Source: Calliopum simillimum (Eukaryota; Arthropoda; Insecta; Diptera; Lauxaniidae). From it: 64,000 nucleotides of DNA. The translations under genes were made by a program, and so were the position numbers. Where the stretch lies: NCBI GenBank assembly GCA_951812925.1, contig OX638370.1, positions 27,209,964 through 27,273,963 of the forward strand, in the 5' to 3' direction. The notes beneath the pieces are model-generated. The model ran no database searches, had not been told where the DNA came from, and saw only the letters and a list, made by a program, of their open reading frames with translations. Positions 33,801 through 44,780 of the stretch are shown here, piece after piece. How positions within the stretch are numbered: position 1 is the stretch's first letter; each line of letters opens with the position of its first letter.

Positions 33801-36595
33801 TTTTTTTGTATTTGTGCTTGAGAGATTTATGATTATAATGAAAGTTTTTGAGCACATTAACTTAATGCCTTTTCATATTCTATAAATTGGTATTTTTTTT
33901 AAACAAAAGTGACCGCAAAACATGAAACACAGTCAAGTGAAGCCAGTCTTTTTCAAAGTAGTACTGGGCAACTTTTCCCAATGAGAATGGTCAAAAATTT
34001 TTAATTGAGAAAATTTAAAGACAAATGCTAATTATTTTAATAAATTCAAATACATACTTAACGCATCAACACTTACATTTAAACTATACATACATATATA
34101 TTTATCAAAGAAAAAAAAAAAACAAAACGTAACGTTAATACTTATACACACTAACATACATATTTACATTAATAAACATTTATCAACATTTACACGTATA
34201 GCCCCGCATATACATATGTATGAAAAGAATGAAAGTTATGACCAAAGTATTAACACTAAAAAGAAGTCACATATTAAAGCGCTTAATGCTGGCAATGCTG
34301 CTGGTGGGTGACAATGACAGCAGTGTCACGAAATATCTCAGAAACAAAGAGCTGCCGAAAAGTATGCAATAAAATTATCCATCATTATTTGCCAGCGTAG
34401 GCGCTGAAAAACCATAAATCATTTAAATTTAAGTCATATTTTAGAACAAACACTCTACTCAATGTTGTCAAACAAACAAAAGACATACAAACATATATCA
34501 TTCATTCCGCAGACATTATCATGATGTAACAAAACAAAAAAAAAGTAACAAAACAACAAAATTTTCATATATAAATTGAGGAAAAAAATTGTGACATTTG
34601 CAACCAAAAAATATCATTGTTTAGCAAAAGAAAAAAACAAAGAAAAATTTATAAAAATTTTAAATTAAAAAAAAACAAAACAATACACATACATACATAT
34701 TTATCCTTTAAAATTAAAATGAAACTACTATTAATATATACTACTATTTATTAAATGTCATTAGCATTGCAAGCCACTACTCTAATTAGAAAAACAAAAA
34801 AACAAAAACAAAAGTTAAAAACAGCAACCCTGTGAGATATTTTGAAGCGAGCAAACAAAATTAAGCAAGAAAAAGTAGTAGCAACCATATTAAATGTTTA
34901 CAAAAGGAAAAAAAAAAAAGTAGCAACATAAACAAAAAAGTATTAAAATACTAAAACACAAAAAAATCTCTACTACTAAATACGCATTCAAAGAAAAATA
35001 TAAAACAAAGCAACACTTTTATTGAAAATACTCCAGAATAAAACAAAGAAAAATTTTTTTGAAAAATAAAACTTAAACTTATACTAACCACCATAAAAAG
35101 ACAAAAGAAACTCGTTGTTTTATTTCGAACATTTCATTTTTTAGTTTCATAACAAAATTTGTGTTTTTTTATGGAACAGACAACAACAACTACAACAACA
35201 ACATCAACAGTACAACCAGTACAACAGCTACATCAACAATAACAACAACAACATAAGCAAGCAAAAGCATTCAGTACAACAGCGACACAGTGACACGCCC
35301 TTCACCTTCAATATTGTCCTACTTCGCCCTATTAACCAACAACACACAATAGCTTCCCCCCTCTATCATCTTTTTTCAAAATAAGTATCTAACAAACTCA
35401 TGTTCTTTTAGTCGTTATTTGGTAGTTTTCCAGCAAATAATACTTAATTTTTGTTCTTGTTTTTCAAATAGTACTTAGTAGTTAATTTTTTTGAGAATTT
35501 CTTGAAATTACGTTCTTTTGTAATGAGTATGTTTTTACGGAAAATTTCAAAAGTTTTGAAGCTAGTTACCTGGTCTTTGTATAAATAGAATGCTTTGCTA
35601 AATCCAAGGTAAGTTTTTTTTTATCGGGAATAATATACCACATTAGCTCAACTGCTTAGAGCGTCGAATACAAACACAAGTATCGTGAGTTCAATTCCAC
35701 CGAGAACACGTATTTACTATAATATTTTACATTAAAATTACAAAATTTTCCATGCAATATTTAAGAACTCCCCCAGATTCAAAAAAGGACAATATGTAAA
35801 ATATTTTGCTTGATCTATCAGCCAACTTTTATCTTTGATCGAATACGGTAAGTATTTTGCAATTTTGGTTACTAAAAAAACGTATAAAATCAGGTTCGGA
35901 ACAATGTTTCTCACTGCACGGTGCTCGTTTGTCAGATAGTTTCTGAGATATGACCGATAACATTATATGCAGGACTGAGATCGCTCATTTTTGTAATAGG
36001 TTTTTCTTTGTCGTATTGCCCCATAAATATGGTCACCAAATCGTATCTACATAAGTATATTAGACTGATTTATAATTTTGTCTTATGAACTTATGTATGT
36101 GCTTTAACCCATATTGGCCCAGAGAGGATTTCTATGAAACTAGAAACTCTAAAAATTAGTTGTTGATACATATCTGACCTGTGGAATATTGGCTATGATT
36201 TATGCATCACGACGACCTTTGGCTGAACACGCTCACACCTCCTCTTCACACTAACCGAAAGTCTCCAAGAAGACCATTATTGAAAAAAAAAAAAAAAAAA
36301 AAAAAAAAATATTTTAATATTTAAAATGATAACATCTTCTGTAGTTTCATGTTGCCAAAGGATGGTAGTTTTAGTATGTGAAAAAGTAATTCAAATCGGG
36401 ACTACCATGTCTGAGGTATGCGATATTAAAATTGGTGGGGTAGATTTTTACCCCTTGGGCCAATGTGTAAATAATTTTCGAATAATTTTGACGTTTTTTT
36501 GAAAGCGACTCCATATTTTGTGAGCAATAAATGTTCTGATTTCAAATTCTGAAGGTCTTTGAAATGCTAAAAACGATGCCGAAACCACTTTTGCT
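33801..36595 (+). other. AT-rich sequence; poly(A) run and CAA tract
   Basis: No gene is recognised. 35180-35255 is a CAA/ACA-type microsatellite; 36283-36309 is an uninterrupted A run of about 27, possibly the tail of an old retroposed sequence. 34040-35100 is A-rich with AATAAA hexamers and resembles the sm 3' UTR in composition. Confidence 0.45.
35641..35712 (+). pseudogene. tRNA-like sequence (tRNA-Ile-related)
   Basis: CATTAGCTCAACTGCTTAG then AGCGTCG resembles the D-arm and A box of tRNA-Ile, and GTGAGTTCAATTCC about 45 bp on resembles the B box. The acceptor ends do not pair and the anticodon arm is lost, so this is a pseudogene or the head of a SINE. Confidence 0.45.
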
Positions 36596-36740
36596 ATATG
36601 AGGCTATGAGCGCAATAGTGGCCTAACCCTCACTTCGTTAAAAAATCAAAAGCAAATAACTTGTGTTTTTATCGACTCAGGATATGTGCTTTTGCTTTAT
36701 CAACGAAGGTTAGGCCACTGTTGCGCTCATAGCCTCATAT
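36596..36740. repeat. Hairpin with about 53-bp arms
   Basis: The left arm starts ATATGAGGCTATGAGCGCAA and continues TAGTGGCCTAACC. The right arm ends with the reverse complement, TTGCGCTCATAGCCTCATAT, preceded by GGTTAGGCCACTG. Identity is high except for a small insertion, and the loop is about 34 nt. Confidence 0.75.
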
Positions 36741-36779
36741 CAAAACAGAATTTTGAGATATTCTTGTTTCAAAGTGAAA

Positions 36780-37640
36780 AGTAGCTGTGTTTTGAGCATT
36801 TAGCTTTGAAGAGCTAATTATGGCCATTTGGTCAACTGGTCATAGATTACAAGAACATGCAAGGGTTTCGATGAAACAAAATGAGATACTTACATAGAAC
36901 ACAAAACAGTTATTGAAATAATGCATTGATTTAGTGTAGCTTTTTTTTCTTAATGCCAGAATTTTATGCTTGAAAATAGGAGCTTTTCATACAAATAACC
37001 CAATATGGCCATTTGGTCACGTGGTCATGGACCACTGAAAGATAACTAGATTCCAATGAAACCAAATGGGATTCATAGAGCATAAAACAGTGCTTGAAAT
37101 AATATATCAATTTATGTAGTGCAGTTTCATTTTCCTAATGCCAGAGTTTTATTCTTAAAAATAGAAGCTTTTCATACTAAGAACCCAAAATGGCCAATTA
37201 GTCGCCTGGCCATGAACCACTGAGACATGAGTGGATCTTTTCATATTAAGAACTTAATATGGGGACTTGGTCACCTGAGCATGGGCCACTGAAACATGAA
37301 TGGATCCCGATGAAACCAAATGGGATCCGAATGCCAAAATTTTGTCCTAAAAAATTAAAGACTTTTCATACGAAGAACCCAATATGGCTTTTTGGTCACG
37401 TAGTAATGAACCACTGAAACATGAATGGACTCCGATGAAGCCAATGAGATCCATAGAACATAAAATAGTGTTGAAACAGTATATCGGTTGGGTGTAGTTT
37501 CTTCTTCCTAAAATCAGAATTTTATCTTTGAAAATAAGAACTTTTCATACTAATGACCCAATGTGGTCACTTAGTCTCGTGGTCACTGGCCCCTCTACTA
37601 TGAGTGTACGCTAATTGAACTGAGTGGTTATCAAGTGAGT
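36780..37640 (+). repeat. Tandem repeat, about 184-bp unit
   Basis: The phrase ATGGCCATTTGGTCACGTGG or variants occurs near 36822, 37005, 37190, 37256, 37384 and 37562. Regular steps are about 178-185 bp, with one partial unit near 37256. Each unit also has CCACTGAAACATGAATGG, AACATAAAACAGTG and AGCTTTTCATACTAAGAAC-like segments. Confidence 0.75.
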
Positions 37641-39334
37641 GGATTCCATTGATCATAGAACAATATCTGAAACGAAATACTTATTAATAAAACTTTACAA
37701 TTTTTTCAAATAAACTTGCAACAACTTTACAAACTTGCAAAAAATTCCAACAGATTTTTCTTGATTGGGCCCAAATTAGCCTGTGTTTTAAAATTCACAA
37801 AAAAATGTCAACGGGATTGGGTTCCGAGACGCTATGGGTTAAATCATTTCATATCATTTGATGGGAGTAATAACGCCTACTTTTTCGGTGAATTTTATTT
37901 ATCTCGGTGAACTTTTCATATGCACAAATTCTCGCAACTATGCATCAAAAAGTTTTCGCCCAATTTTCTAGCCTATAACTTTTTCCCGATTAATTCTAGT
38001 TAACTCTGTAATTTTTATTAAAACCGGTCAAGTGGTTCTCGAAACTATAAAAGACGAACACACAATGATATTATAAATCTTCATTTACATGTAATCGATT
38101 GCTCAATCAAAAACAGTTTTTGTATCGAATACCCATTGTATTGCATGTACTTGAAAAAGTAAATAATTCTTAATTATTGCATTACATGTTATATCCCAAC
38201 GGGAAGAAATGAAGCTGCTTCCAAAAGAGCACAATAGAAGCATGTCCTTGGTAGCATACAAAATTTTTCAAATTCAATTTTTTTTTTATTGCTTATGAAA
38301 GTTAATAAATCTACCAAAAGTTATAGAAAAAAAAAATAATTTTTGTGAAATGGAACTCAAAATTTTGAAAAACTTCAACGGAAACGTATTTCATGGACTT
38401 CTGAAGATGTGTATCTCCTCTAAGACATGCTGTGTTAAAAAAGATAAGCAGTGAGAACAGCACTGGAAGCAGATTCTTGCTTTCATAGAAGCGCAACTGA
38501 AGTTGTTTCAATTCGCTTCCGTTTCCCGTTGTGATATGATAGAATCCCTGTCAAAACGATCAAGATTTCTTTTTTCTATTGCTTATGCCAATTTATAGCC
38601 AAATCGCATTCTATCAAAAGAAATCTTGATCGTTTTGACATGGATTCCATCATATAAAATGTTCTAACAAGGCTTATCGTTATTTTCAAGGCTACATAAT
38701 AACACGAAATAGTTTTGGGAAGTAAAACCTGAACCAACAGTAAAAAAGTCCTAGTAGTTTTCTTCAGAATTCACTATCAATTATGTGAGTATATCGTTAT
38801 ATTTTTCTGTACTTGTTCGCAATATCGTAAAGTGAAATTAGGAAATAGCTTATTCCAGCGTCATTTTTGCACATTTTGCTCGTTTTAGGGCAGAGTACCT
38901 TATTACAAGCCGCACAGTTTTGGGGTTTCTGGGGCATAGTTTTCGGTACTTCAGTTCATATCTGAGAAATTACTTATGGTCTATTGATTAGGTCCTAAAA
39001 ACCACGACAAAAAGGAACTAAGGCTAAGAAGAAAAAACTGTGGAGTGTTATTAATTACACGGCGGAAATTGGAGAGAGGGGGAAATGCACCCCTAATAGT
39101 TTTTTCAATATATCCAGCAACAGAACAAAGCAAAATTTTGATATTTTTCCTGGAAAAATTTTTGTAGAAAATTAAATTTTCCATCGAAATCACTTATATA
39201 AAAAAAATTTGCAAAGAACTGATAATGGAAAAAAATTTTAAGCCAACAAAAAAAAAACAAAAATTTTGAATTCTTGTGTTTTTTTACCCATTCGCCCATT
39301 AATTTTTTTAAGGTCAGAGTTAGGTTGACATATC
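37641..39334 (+). other. AT-rich sequence with a small hairpin
   Basis: No gene is recognised. 38020-38062 (CGGTCAAGTGGTTCTCGAAA, then ACTATAAAAGACGAAC) resembles a common insect transposon terminal motif, but no partner end was found. Confidence 0.4.
38535..38654. repeat. Hairpin with about 39-bp arms
   Basis: The left arm TATGATAGAATCCCTGTCAA, continuing AACGATCAAGATTTC, pairs with the right arm GAAATCTTGATCGTTTTGAC, continuing ATGGATTCCATCATA. Only about two mismatches; the loop is about 42 nt. Confidence 0.75.
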
Positions 39335-39338
39335 TTAA

Positions 39339-40719
39339 CCCTTAAAAGCCTGATTTTTTTTAATGAGCTGAAAAAAATGTAACATATTAAACTTACGAAT
39401 CTGAACAACTTTTGTTCTACGACTTTGAGCATAGTTGACATTTACCAGAATTAGGTAAAAAATATCTGGTTGGTTCCTAGCGGAACCACTAGGCACCCGG
39501 ACATCAAAATTGAAAAGTATAATATTTGTAACAAAGAACTTTTCCAGAGAAATATTAAATAAAACTGCATGAAAATGAAGAGAAATGAGCATAAATCTAC
39601 CAGCAACCGCATTTAGTTTTGGTAAATCTTACTGAAACAGCGTTTTTCAGGCAAAAACACAAATTTGGCATGAAATCTTTGTGTGGAATAATCAATTCGG
39701 ATTGTTGCATCGCGGATTTCCTTCCTTGATATATTCTGATTAATATGCAACGTTTTTTTGGCGAAATTGAATTCATACCAGTACAGCAATATCATTCCAA
39801 AAACATCCTACCAAATATATAAGATACAACGTGTGTCTGTGGCTCCATAACTCGAGAACCATTCGTCCGATTTGCATGATTTTTTCTCTCCTTTATTGAT
39901 ATTTTGCATGGCAAGGTTTAAGGGTACATTTTATTTCGAAATACTCTCGGCTTCGTCTAGGTTCTTGGAAAATCCCATATCCCATTCGCATGATTTTTTG
40001 CTTTTAAAGGCATGCTATCAGGTGAGATTCCAAGGCAAAGTCTAATTTGAAATACCCTTGCCATCGGCCGTAATATTAAAAACCTGGCACCGAGACGGAT
40101 AACATCCGCTGGAAAAATGTCCAATGAAACGATATAAAAAATACCTTCTGAGGCTGTGTGACAGATATGGATGAGATTGAGTACGTACATTTTTAAAGGG
40201 TATCGCGAACGGGCGAACGAAGTCGCTCCCGGGCAACTAGTAAAATATAAAAATTTTCGATTCATTTAATAAGCACCGTAAGATGTATGAGTGATATTTG
40301 CAGTATGAGTTTTGAACTCCGGGTGCCTGATGGTTCCGCAAGGAACCAACCATAAATGCAAAAAAATCCGCTAAAGCAAAACCCAAATTTTTTTTAAAAC
40401 TTACAATAGCTTCTAGACCCTTTAACGGTCAAGATAATATTTTTTACATCTTTGATAATAGTGCATTTTTACCACAAAAATATCTTTTTTAAAATACGGA
40501 ATTTTACAAGTGTTTTTTTTTTTTTTTTTGAGATTGAATCTCTCTACTGAATATACAGCTGTCAAATGAAGTTGGTTTCAAGCGGCTATGGACGCAAACG
40601 GTGGCTCTTGGATCAACATACATTTTTGAAATTACAGCAGGAAGTTTAAAAGAAATTTGTTTAATGAAATTTTGATTTTAGTTGGTTGGTTCCAGGCGGA
40701 ACCAGTGGGTTGTTAAGGG
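39339..40719 (+). mobile_element. piggyBac-like non-autonomous element, complete copy
   Basis: TTAA lies at both edges (39335-39338 and 40720-40723). The left end starts CCCTTAAAAGCC and the right end, on the minus strand, starts CCCTTAACAACC: short inverted repeats beginning CCC, as in piggyBac. The length is 1381 bp with no transposase frame. Internal inverted motifs with GGTTCC/GGAACC recur near 39470, 40330 and 40690. The element contains a Helitron at the same place as the copy at 1-1285. Confidence 0.8.
39806..40240 (+). mobile_element. Short non-autonomous Helitron nested in the piggyBac-like element, copy 2
   Basis: A/TCCTACCAAATATATAAG at 39806; the end GCGAACGAAGTCGCTCCC with a GCGA/TCGC hairpin, then GGGCAACTAG at 40240 followed by T. 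It occupies the identical site as 373-815 in the other piggyBac-like copy. Non-coding. Confidence 0.8.
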
Positions 40720-41125
40720 TTAATATAAAAAAGTGAATGAAAATTCCTTTAAAATGCTATATTAAAAAATTTCATACGTTAAAAATTAACCGAAACATGG
40801 CCAATTGAAGATGGAAATTTTGTTCATGCGGTCGAAAAATGTTTTTTACTCAAAACCAAGGCATCTTTCGAATAAAGTGTATGAGGCAAAAAATTTTTAG
40901 AATTGTTTTAGAATTTTTTGGAACTTTTTGAATTTTTTTTTTTTATTTTCGCCAAATTTTTTAAAAATAAGAATTTTTTAAGTGTGTGACTTAATGACAT
41001 GTATTCATTGAAAATTAATTTTTAATTGAACTTTTAGTCATATATTTGCAAAGATCGATTTACATATAAATCTATCAATGCATTTTCTAACACATAGTTA
41101 TGACAAATTAAGGAACGGATTGAAA

Positions 41126-41190
41126 ACACTGCTATGGTGACATATGTTTCGTCTTTCGCTACAAAGACTCATCAGACTTTCTTTGTTGGA
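41126..41190 (-). ncRNA. Hammerhead-ribozyme-like motif
   Basis: On the minus strand the conserved core CUGAUGA is at 41175-41169. Helix II is GUCUUU paired with AAAGAC (41168-41163 and 41156-41151), six perfect pairs closing a GUAGCG loop. GAAA follows at 41150-41147, then a short self-complementary helix III, CAUAUG, and the cleavage dinucleotide UC at 41140-41139. All invariant core bases are present. Helix I is weak: the two pairs next to the core form (GU with AC), then mismatches, then a possible distal AACA/UGUU. The layout is a type I hammerhead with minimal helix III, as described in Penelope-like retroelements. Activity is not shown. Confidence 0.6.
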
Positions 41191-41266
41191 ATTATAATTA
41201 TTTTTATTGAATATGTGCATATCGAACAATGTATTTAAATATTAATGTAAAATTTCGGGCTAAATG

Positions 41267-41648
41267 GTCAAGCTAGTTCGAATAAATTAAAACATTTATT
41301 TTATTTTATTTCACCAACGTTTCGTGGTAGTTCCCCACTTCTTCTGGGTTTATTTTATTTATAAAACTCTGCAAACGAAAAATAAATATAGAACGAAAGT
41401 GAAATTTTTTTCCTCTTTTTTTAAAAATATTTTCAGCAGCTATCATAAGTATAGCTTTGTAAAACACTTACAATGTTACATTTAAAATCAAACAGTGATT
41501 TCCACCAACAAGACAACATTCGTTCTATATTTATTTTTCATTGCAGAGTTTTAGAAATAAAATAAACCCAGAAGAGGTGGGGAACTACCACGAAACGTTG
41601 GTGAAATAAAATAAAATAAATGTTTTAATTTATTCGAACTAGCTTGAC
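41267..41648. repeat. Long near-perfect palindrome, probably Penelope-like element termini
   Basis: Arms 41267-41400 and 41515-41648 are reverse complements with only a few differences, separated by about 114 bp. Each arm, read outward from the centre, contains CCCAGAAGA, a G/C stem GTGGGGAACTACCAC, GAAACGTTGG and a run of AAATAAAAT. The CAGAAGA, stem and GAAAC order mirrors a decayed hammerhead core, and ACGAAACGTTGG is a phrase I associate with Penelope-like repeats. No RT or GIY-YIG coding sequence is found nearby. Confidence 0.65.
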
Positions 41649-41711
41649 TATAATTATTTCATTTTACTAAATTAATTATAATTGAAAAATTGCAAGTTGA
41701 AAAACTTTTGT

Positions 41712-41800
41712 GTTTTGGTCTGGGCTGGAGTTGAACCGAGGACGTAACGGTTGGCACAACTCTCAAGGGCAGTGCCAGTCGCTAGACATTTCACCATCCA
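41712..41800 (-). pseudogene. tRNA-like sequence with B box
   Basis: On the minus strand, CCTCGGTTCAACTCC (near 41740-41726) fits a tRNA B box, and TCTAGCGACTGGCACT about 50 bp upstream is A-box-like. The arms do not fold as a full tRNA. It may be a SINE head or a tRNA pseudogene. Confidence 0.35.
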
Positions 41801-43086
41801 TTATAAAATGTCTCCAAAAATTTAAAAAAAAAATCATACGTATTTTTTGGACAATTCTAAGCATTTTTTGCCTTATAGACCATTTTCGTAAGATACCTTG
41901 GATTTGAGTACCGTAAGCAGGAGTGACTTTAACATCCGGAAAACTTTATATTGTTTGGCTGACTGGAAAGATACCCAAACTCGGGCCAATTGACTTCGTT
42001 TTGGTCAGATACAACCAAAAAAATATTCTGGTGTGATCACCAACATCGACAATGAAGGAGCAAATATGGACTGTATGACCAGCTCAGGTGAATACTGGAA
42101 TTGGCCACTCCAAAAAAATATTTGCTTTTATTTATTTAACGAAATTTTGCAAAAACTTAAGCCATTGAAGCCTTTTAACATAAGAGGCATTCTCAAAGTT
42201 ACCTACAAAGAAATTCTTTAATTTTTTTTTAATTTTTTGTATCAAGTATTTTTCGTTTTCTTATCTTCAATGGAGTTTTAAGTTATTTTTATAGATTTTT
42301 AGAATTTGCTAAGCCTTTAATATCAGTATTGTTATTTGATGTAACATATGTACAAATAAGTAAAACATACCATAGGCTGAAACCGAATTTTTTAAAAATT
42401 TTAGTTGTTTTTTTTAAATCTCGTCCTTGTAAACATCATATAACCTAGGCCGATTTCCTACACAAATATACCAAAATATTAAGAAAACTAAAGTTAACGA
42501 AACCTCATACTCTGATTTTGTATCGTTAATGGTATAGCATATAAAATCAATGATCAAAATTTCTCTGATTTCACACTCTAATTTAATAGCACTCTGCGGT
42601 TTGTTTTTTTCTTAAATGAGACATTTACTGATTTCTGTAATGAAAACTCGTTCCTTTTAAAATGACATAATCAAAAGTCCACGAATAGAAAATTAAATCA
42701 TTCATATATGCATGTATGATAAAATTTTCATGTGAAATTTAGATAAAACTTATTGACTAAGCTGACACTTAATTGAGTTATATGGGATAATACAAATAAT
42801 GATGATCCAAATTAAAAATTACTATAAAATCAAATATAACAATAGGTATAAAGCTGTTTTTCAGGGATAATAAAATTGAATTGAATTGAAACAAACGCCA
42901 ACAAATTGCGGTCGTTCAATGCAAATTTAATGTTTTTGTTTTCGCATTTAATTTTTTTTATTATTTTTCTACGCAAATAAACATAATCGCTGCATTTATT
43001 TATGCAAATTTAATTAATTAACAACTCTATGCCAATGATAATAATCATAATGAAATCAGCATTTAATTTTATGCATAAATAAAAAA
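41801..43086 (+). other. AT-rich sequence, nothing recognised
   Basis: No gene, transposon end or tandem repeat was identified. Confidence 0.4.
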
Positions 43087-43624
43087 CAGTGGCGTAGCTA
43101 TCATTATGGTCTATGATTCATAGAGATAATTCATAGATAAAGTTCTATTTACGTTTTACATTGTTTGTCATTGAGCGTAACGAATTGTCTTATTATACAT
43201 TACAATCTGACCAGAAAATGGTCAATTGTCTCCTTATGCATTACATTTGGACCAGAAAAAGGCCAACTTTTTATTTTATTTATAAAATTCAAAAAGTTTT
43301 ATTTAAAATTCAAATTTTACACAAGAATGTCAAAAGGTGTCATGGCCAAATGTGCACAAATACGATAAGAAATTTGGAGATTGTCGTATTTGTTTCAATC
43401 AAGTGGAAATTGCTAGGTTTGTAATAATCGAACTGCCACACCCTTCTTTGATTTCGCTGAAACTAGGTACATGACTTCATTAGTTGCTAAAACCAATAAA
43501 AATGGTGAAAAAATTATATTATTTTTTGGTGGACCTCTATGAAGTTTTGTTTAAGAAGTTTAGTAATCAAAGCAAAGGCAGCAATCTCCATTGCTATGAT
43601 TGGCAGATTTCAACCATAGATTTA

Positions 43625-44438
43625 AGGGAACTGATGCTATTGTGGTATTGCTAATGTGTAGGTGGAATTTGAAAGAGAACCGTTAGATCAATTTCAGTAA
43701 AATTTGTTTGTCCTTATCATTGAAGTGTTGGCTACAGAATATATTTCAATAAAATGTGTGCAATTTCATTAAATCTGAAAAAAGTCAAAAAAGCTGTTTT
43801 CAAAAAGTTGGTGGCACAATGTGGTATATATACTGATCAGTACTTGTAAAGTGGTCGGGTAATGTGGTACATATAAGTATGGTAATGTGGTATACTTAAC
43901 CATACAACCAAATATAAAGTTTGAAAGGTATGAAATAAGTTCATAATAACATTTACATTGGTTCTCAAGCTCATAGTTCTTATTAAAAAATAAACAGTCA
44001 TTAAATAACGTTAAGAATATCAAGAAATGTTCAAATACCACATTAGCGAAGCCCGACTATACCACATTGGCCAATATTTAGAAAATACAAAATTTTAAAA
44101 ATCAAATTGGAAACTTTTTGAATTTTCATAGTTAAACACTTACTTTGCAATACTTAGCACTGACCCTTATTGAATGTAAATAAAACTTCACCGAAAAGCA
44201 ACTTTTTCTTTACAAAAATTTTTTGCAAAAAATCCAGAAAAAAAATCAACCACACGCGACTTACGTTTCGTTCAATTGACATCGGAAAAATTTTGTTTGG
44301 TCCATGACAGCAACACATCCCTGGTTTTTCATATTTCCTAACAGGATTAAAGCAGTGAAATTCGCAGGTTCTTTCCCAAATCGGAGATATGCGACCATAC
44401 CACATTGAAAAACTATACCACAATAGCATCAGTTCCCC
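43625..44438. mobile_element. TA-flanked MITE with AATGTGGTA subterminal repeats
   Basis: The left end AGGGAACTGATGCTATTGTG and the right end on the minus strand GGGGAACTGATGCTATTGTG share a 23-bp inverted repeat continuing GTAT. TA flanks both sides (43623-43624 and 44439-44440). AATGTGGTA occurs forward near 43818, 43861 and 43883 and inverted near 44036, 44060 and 44397. It is 814 bp long. The open frames inside are not recognised as transposase. Confidence 0.7.
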
Positions 44439-44699
44439 TATAGTGGATAGAGATGTATTTGGCAAATTTCACTGATCACAAGCTTAGATCAAATGCAACC
44501 AGATGGCATTCTCAGATGCATTCATGAAAAAAATGGAGATTGTCGCCTTTGCTTCTATACCCCTCATATATTTCTGAGCAATGTATTCCGGGTCCGAATC
44601 TCAGTGTGGATGATTATTTTATACCTCGGCTATATTGGACATGTTTTATTTTTTGCTTCGAAGACTCTTCAGATAAATTGTTTACAAATTTATAGAAAT

Positions 44700-44780
44700 T
44701 TAAAAATTGGAATTGAAAATCATCGAGCGGAAGATTTGAACCCGGGCCTCTCACGCAGCGCAAGTACATAATAGACAAAC
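44700..44780 (-). pseudogene. tRNA-like sequence with B box
   Basis: On the minus strand GCGTGAGAGGCCCGGGTTCA, continuing AATC, fits a tRNA variable and T arm with B box. Upstream TTGTCTATTATGTACTTGCG is only loosely D-arm-like. Probably a tRNA-derived fragment inside the hAT-like element. Confidence 0.4.
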
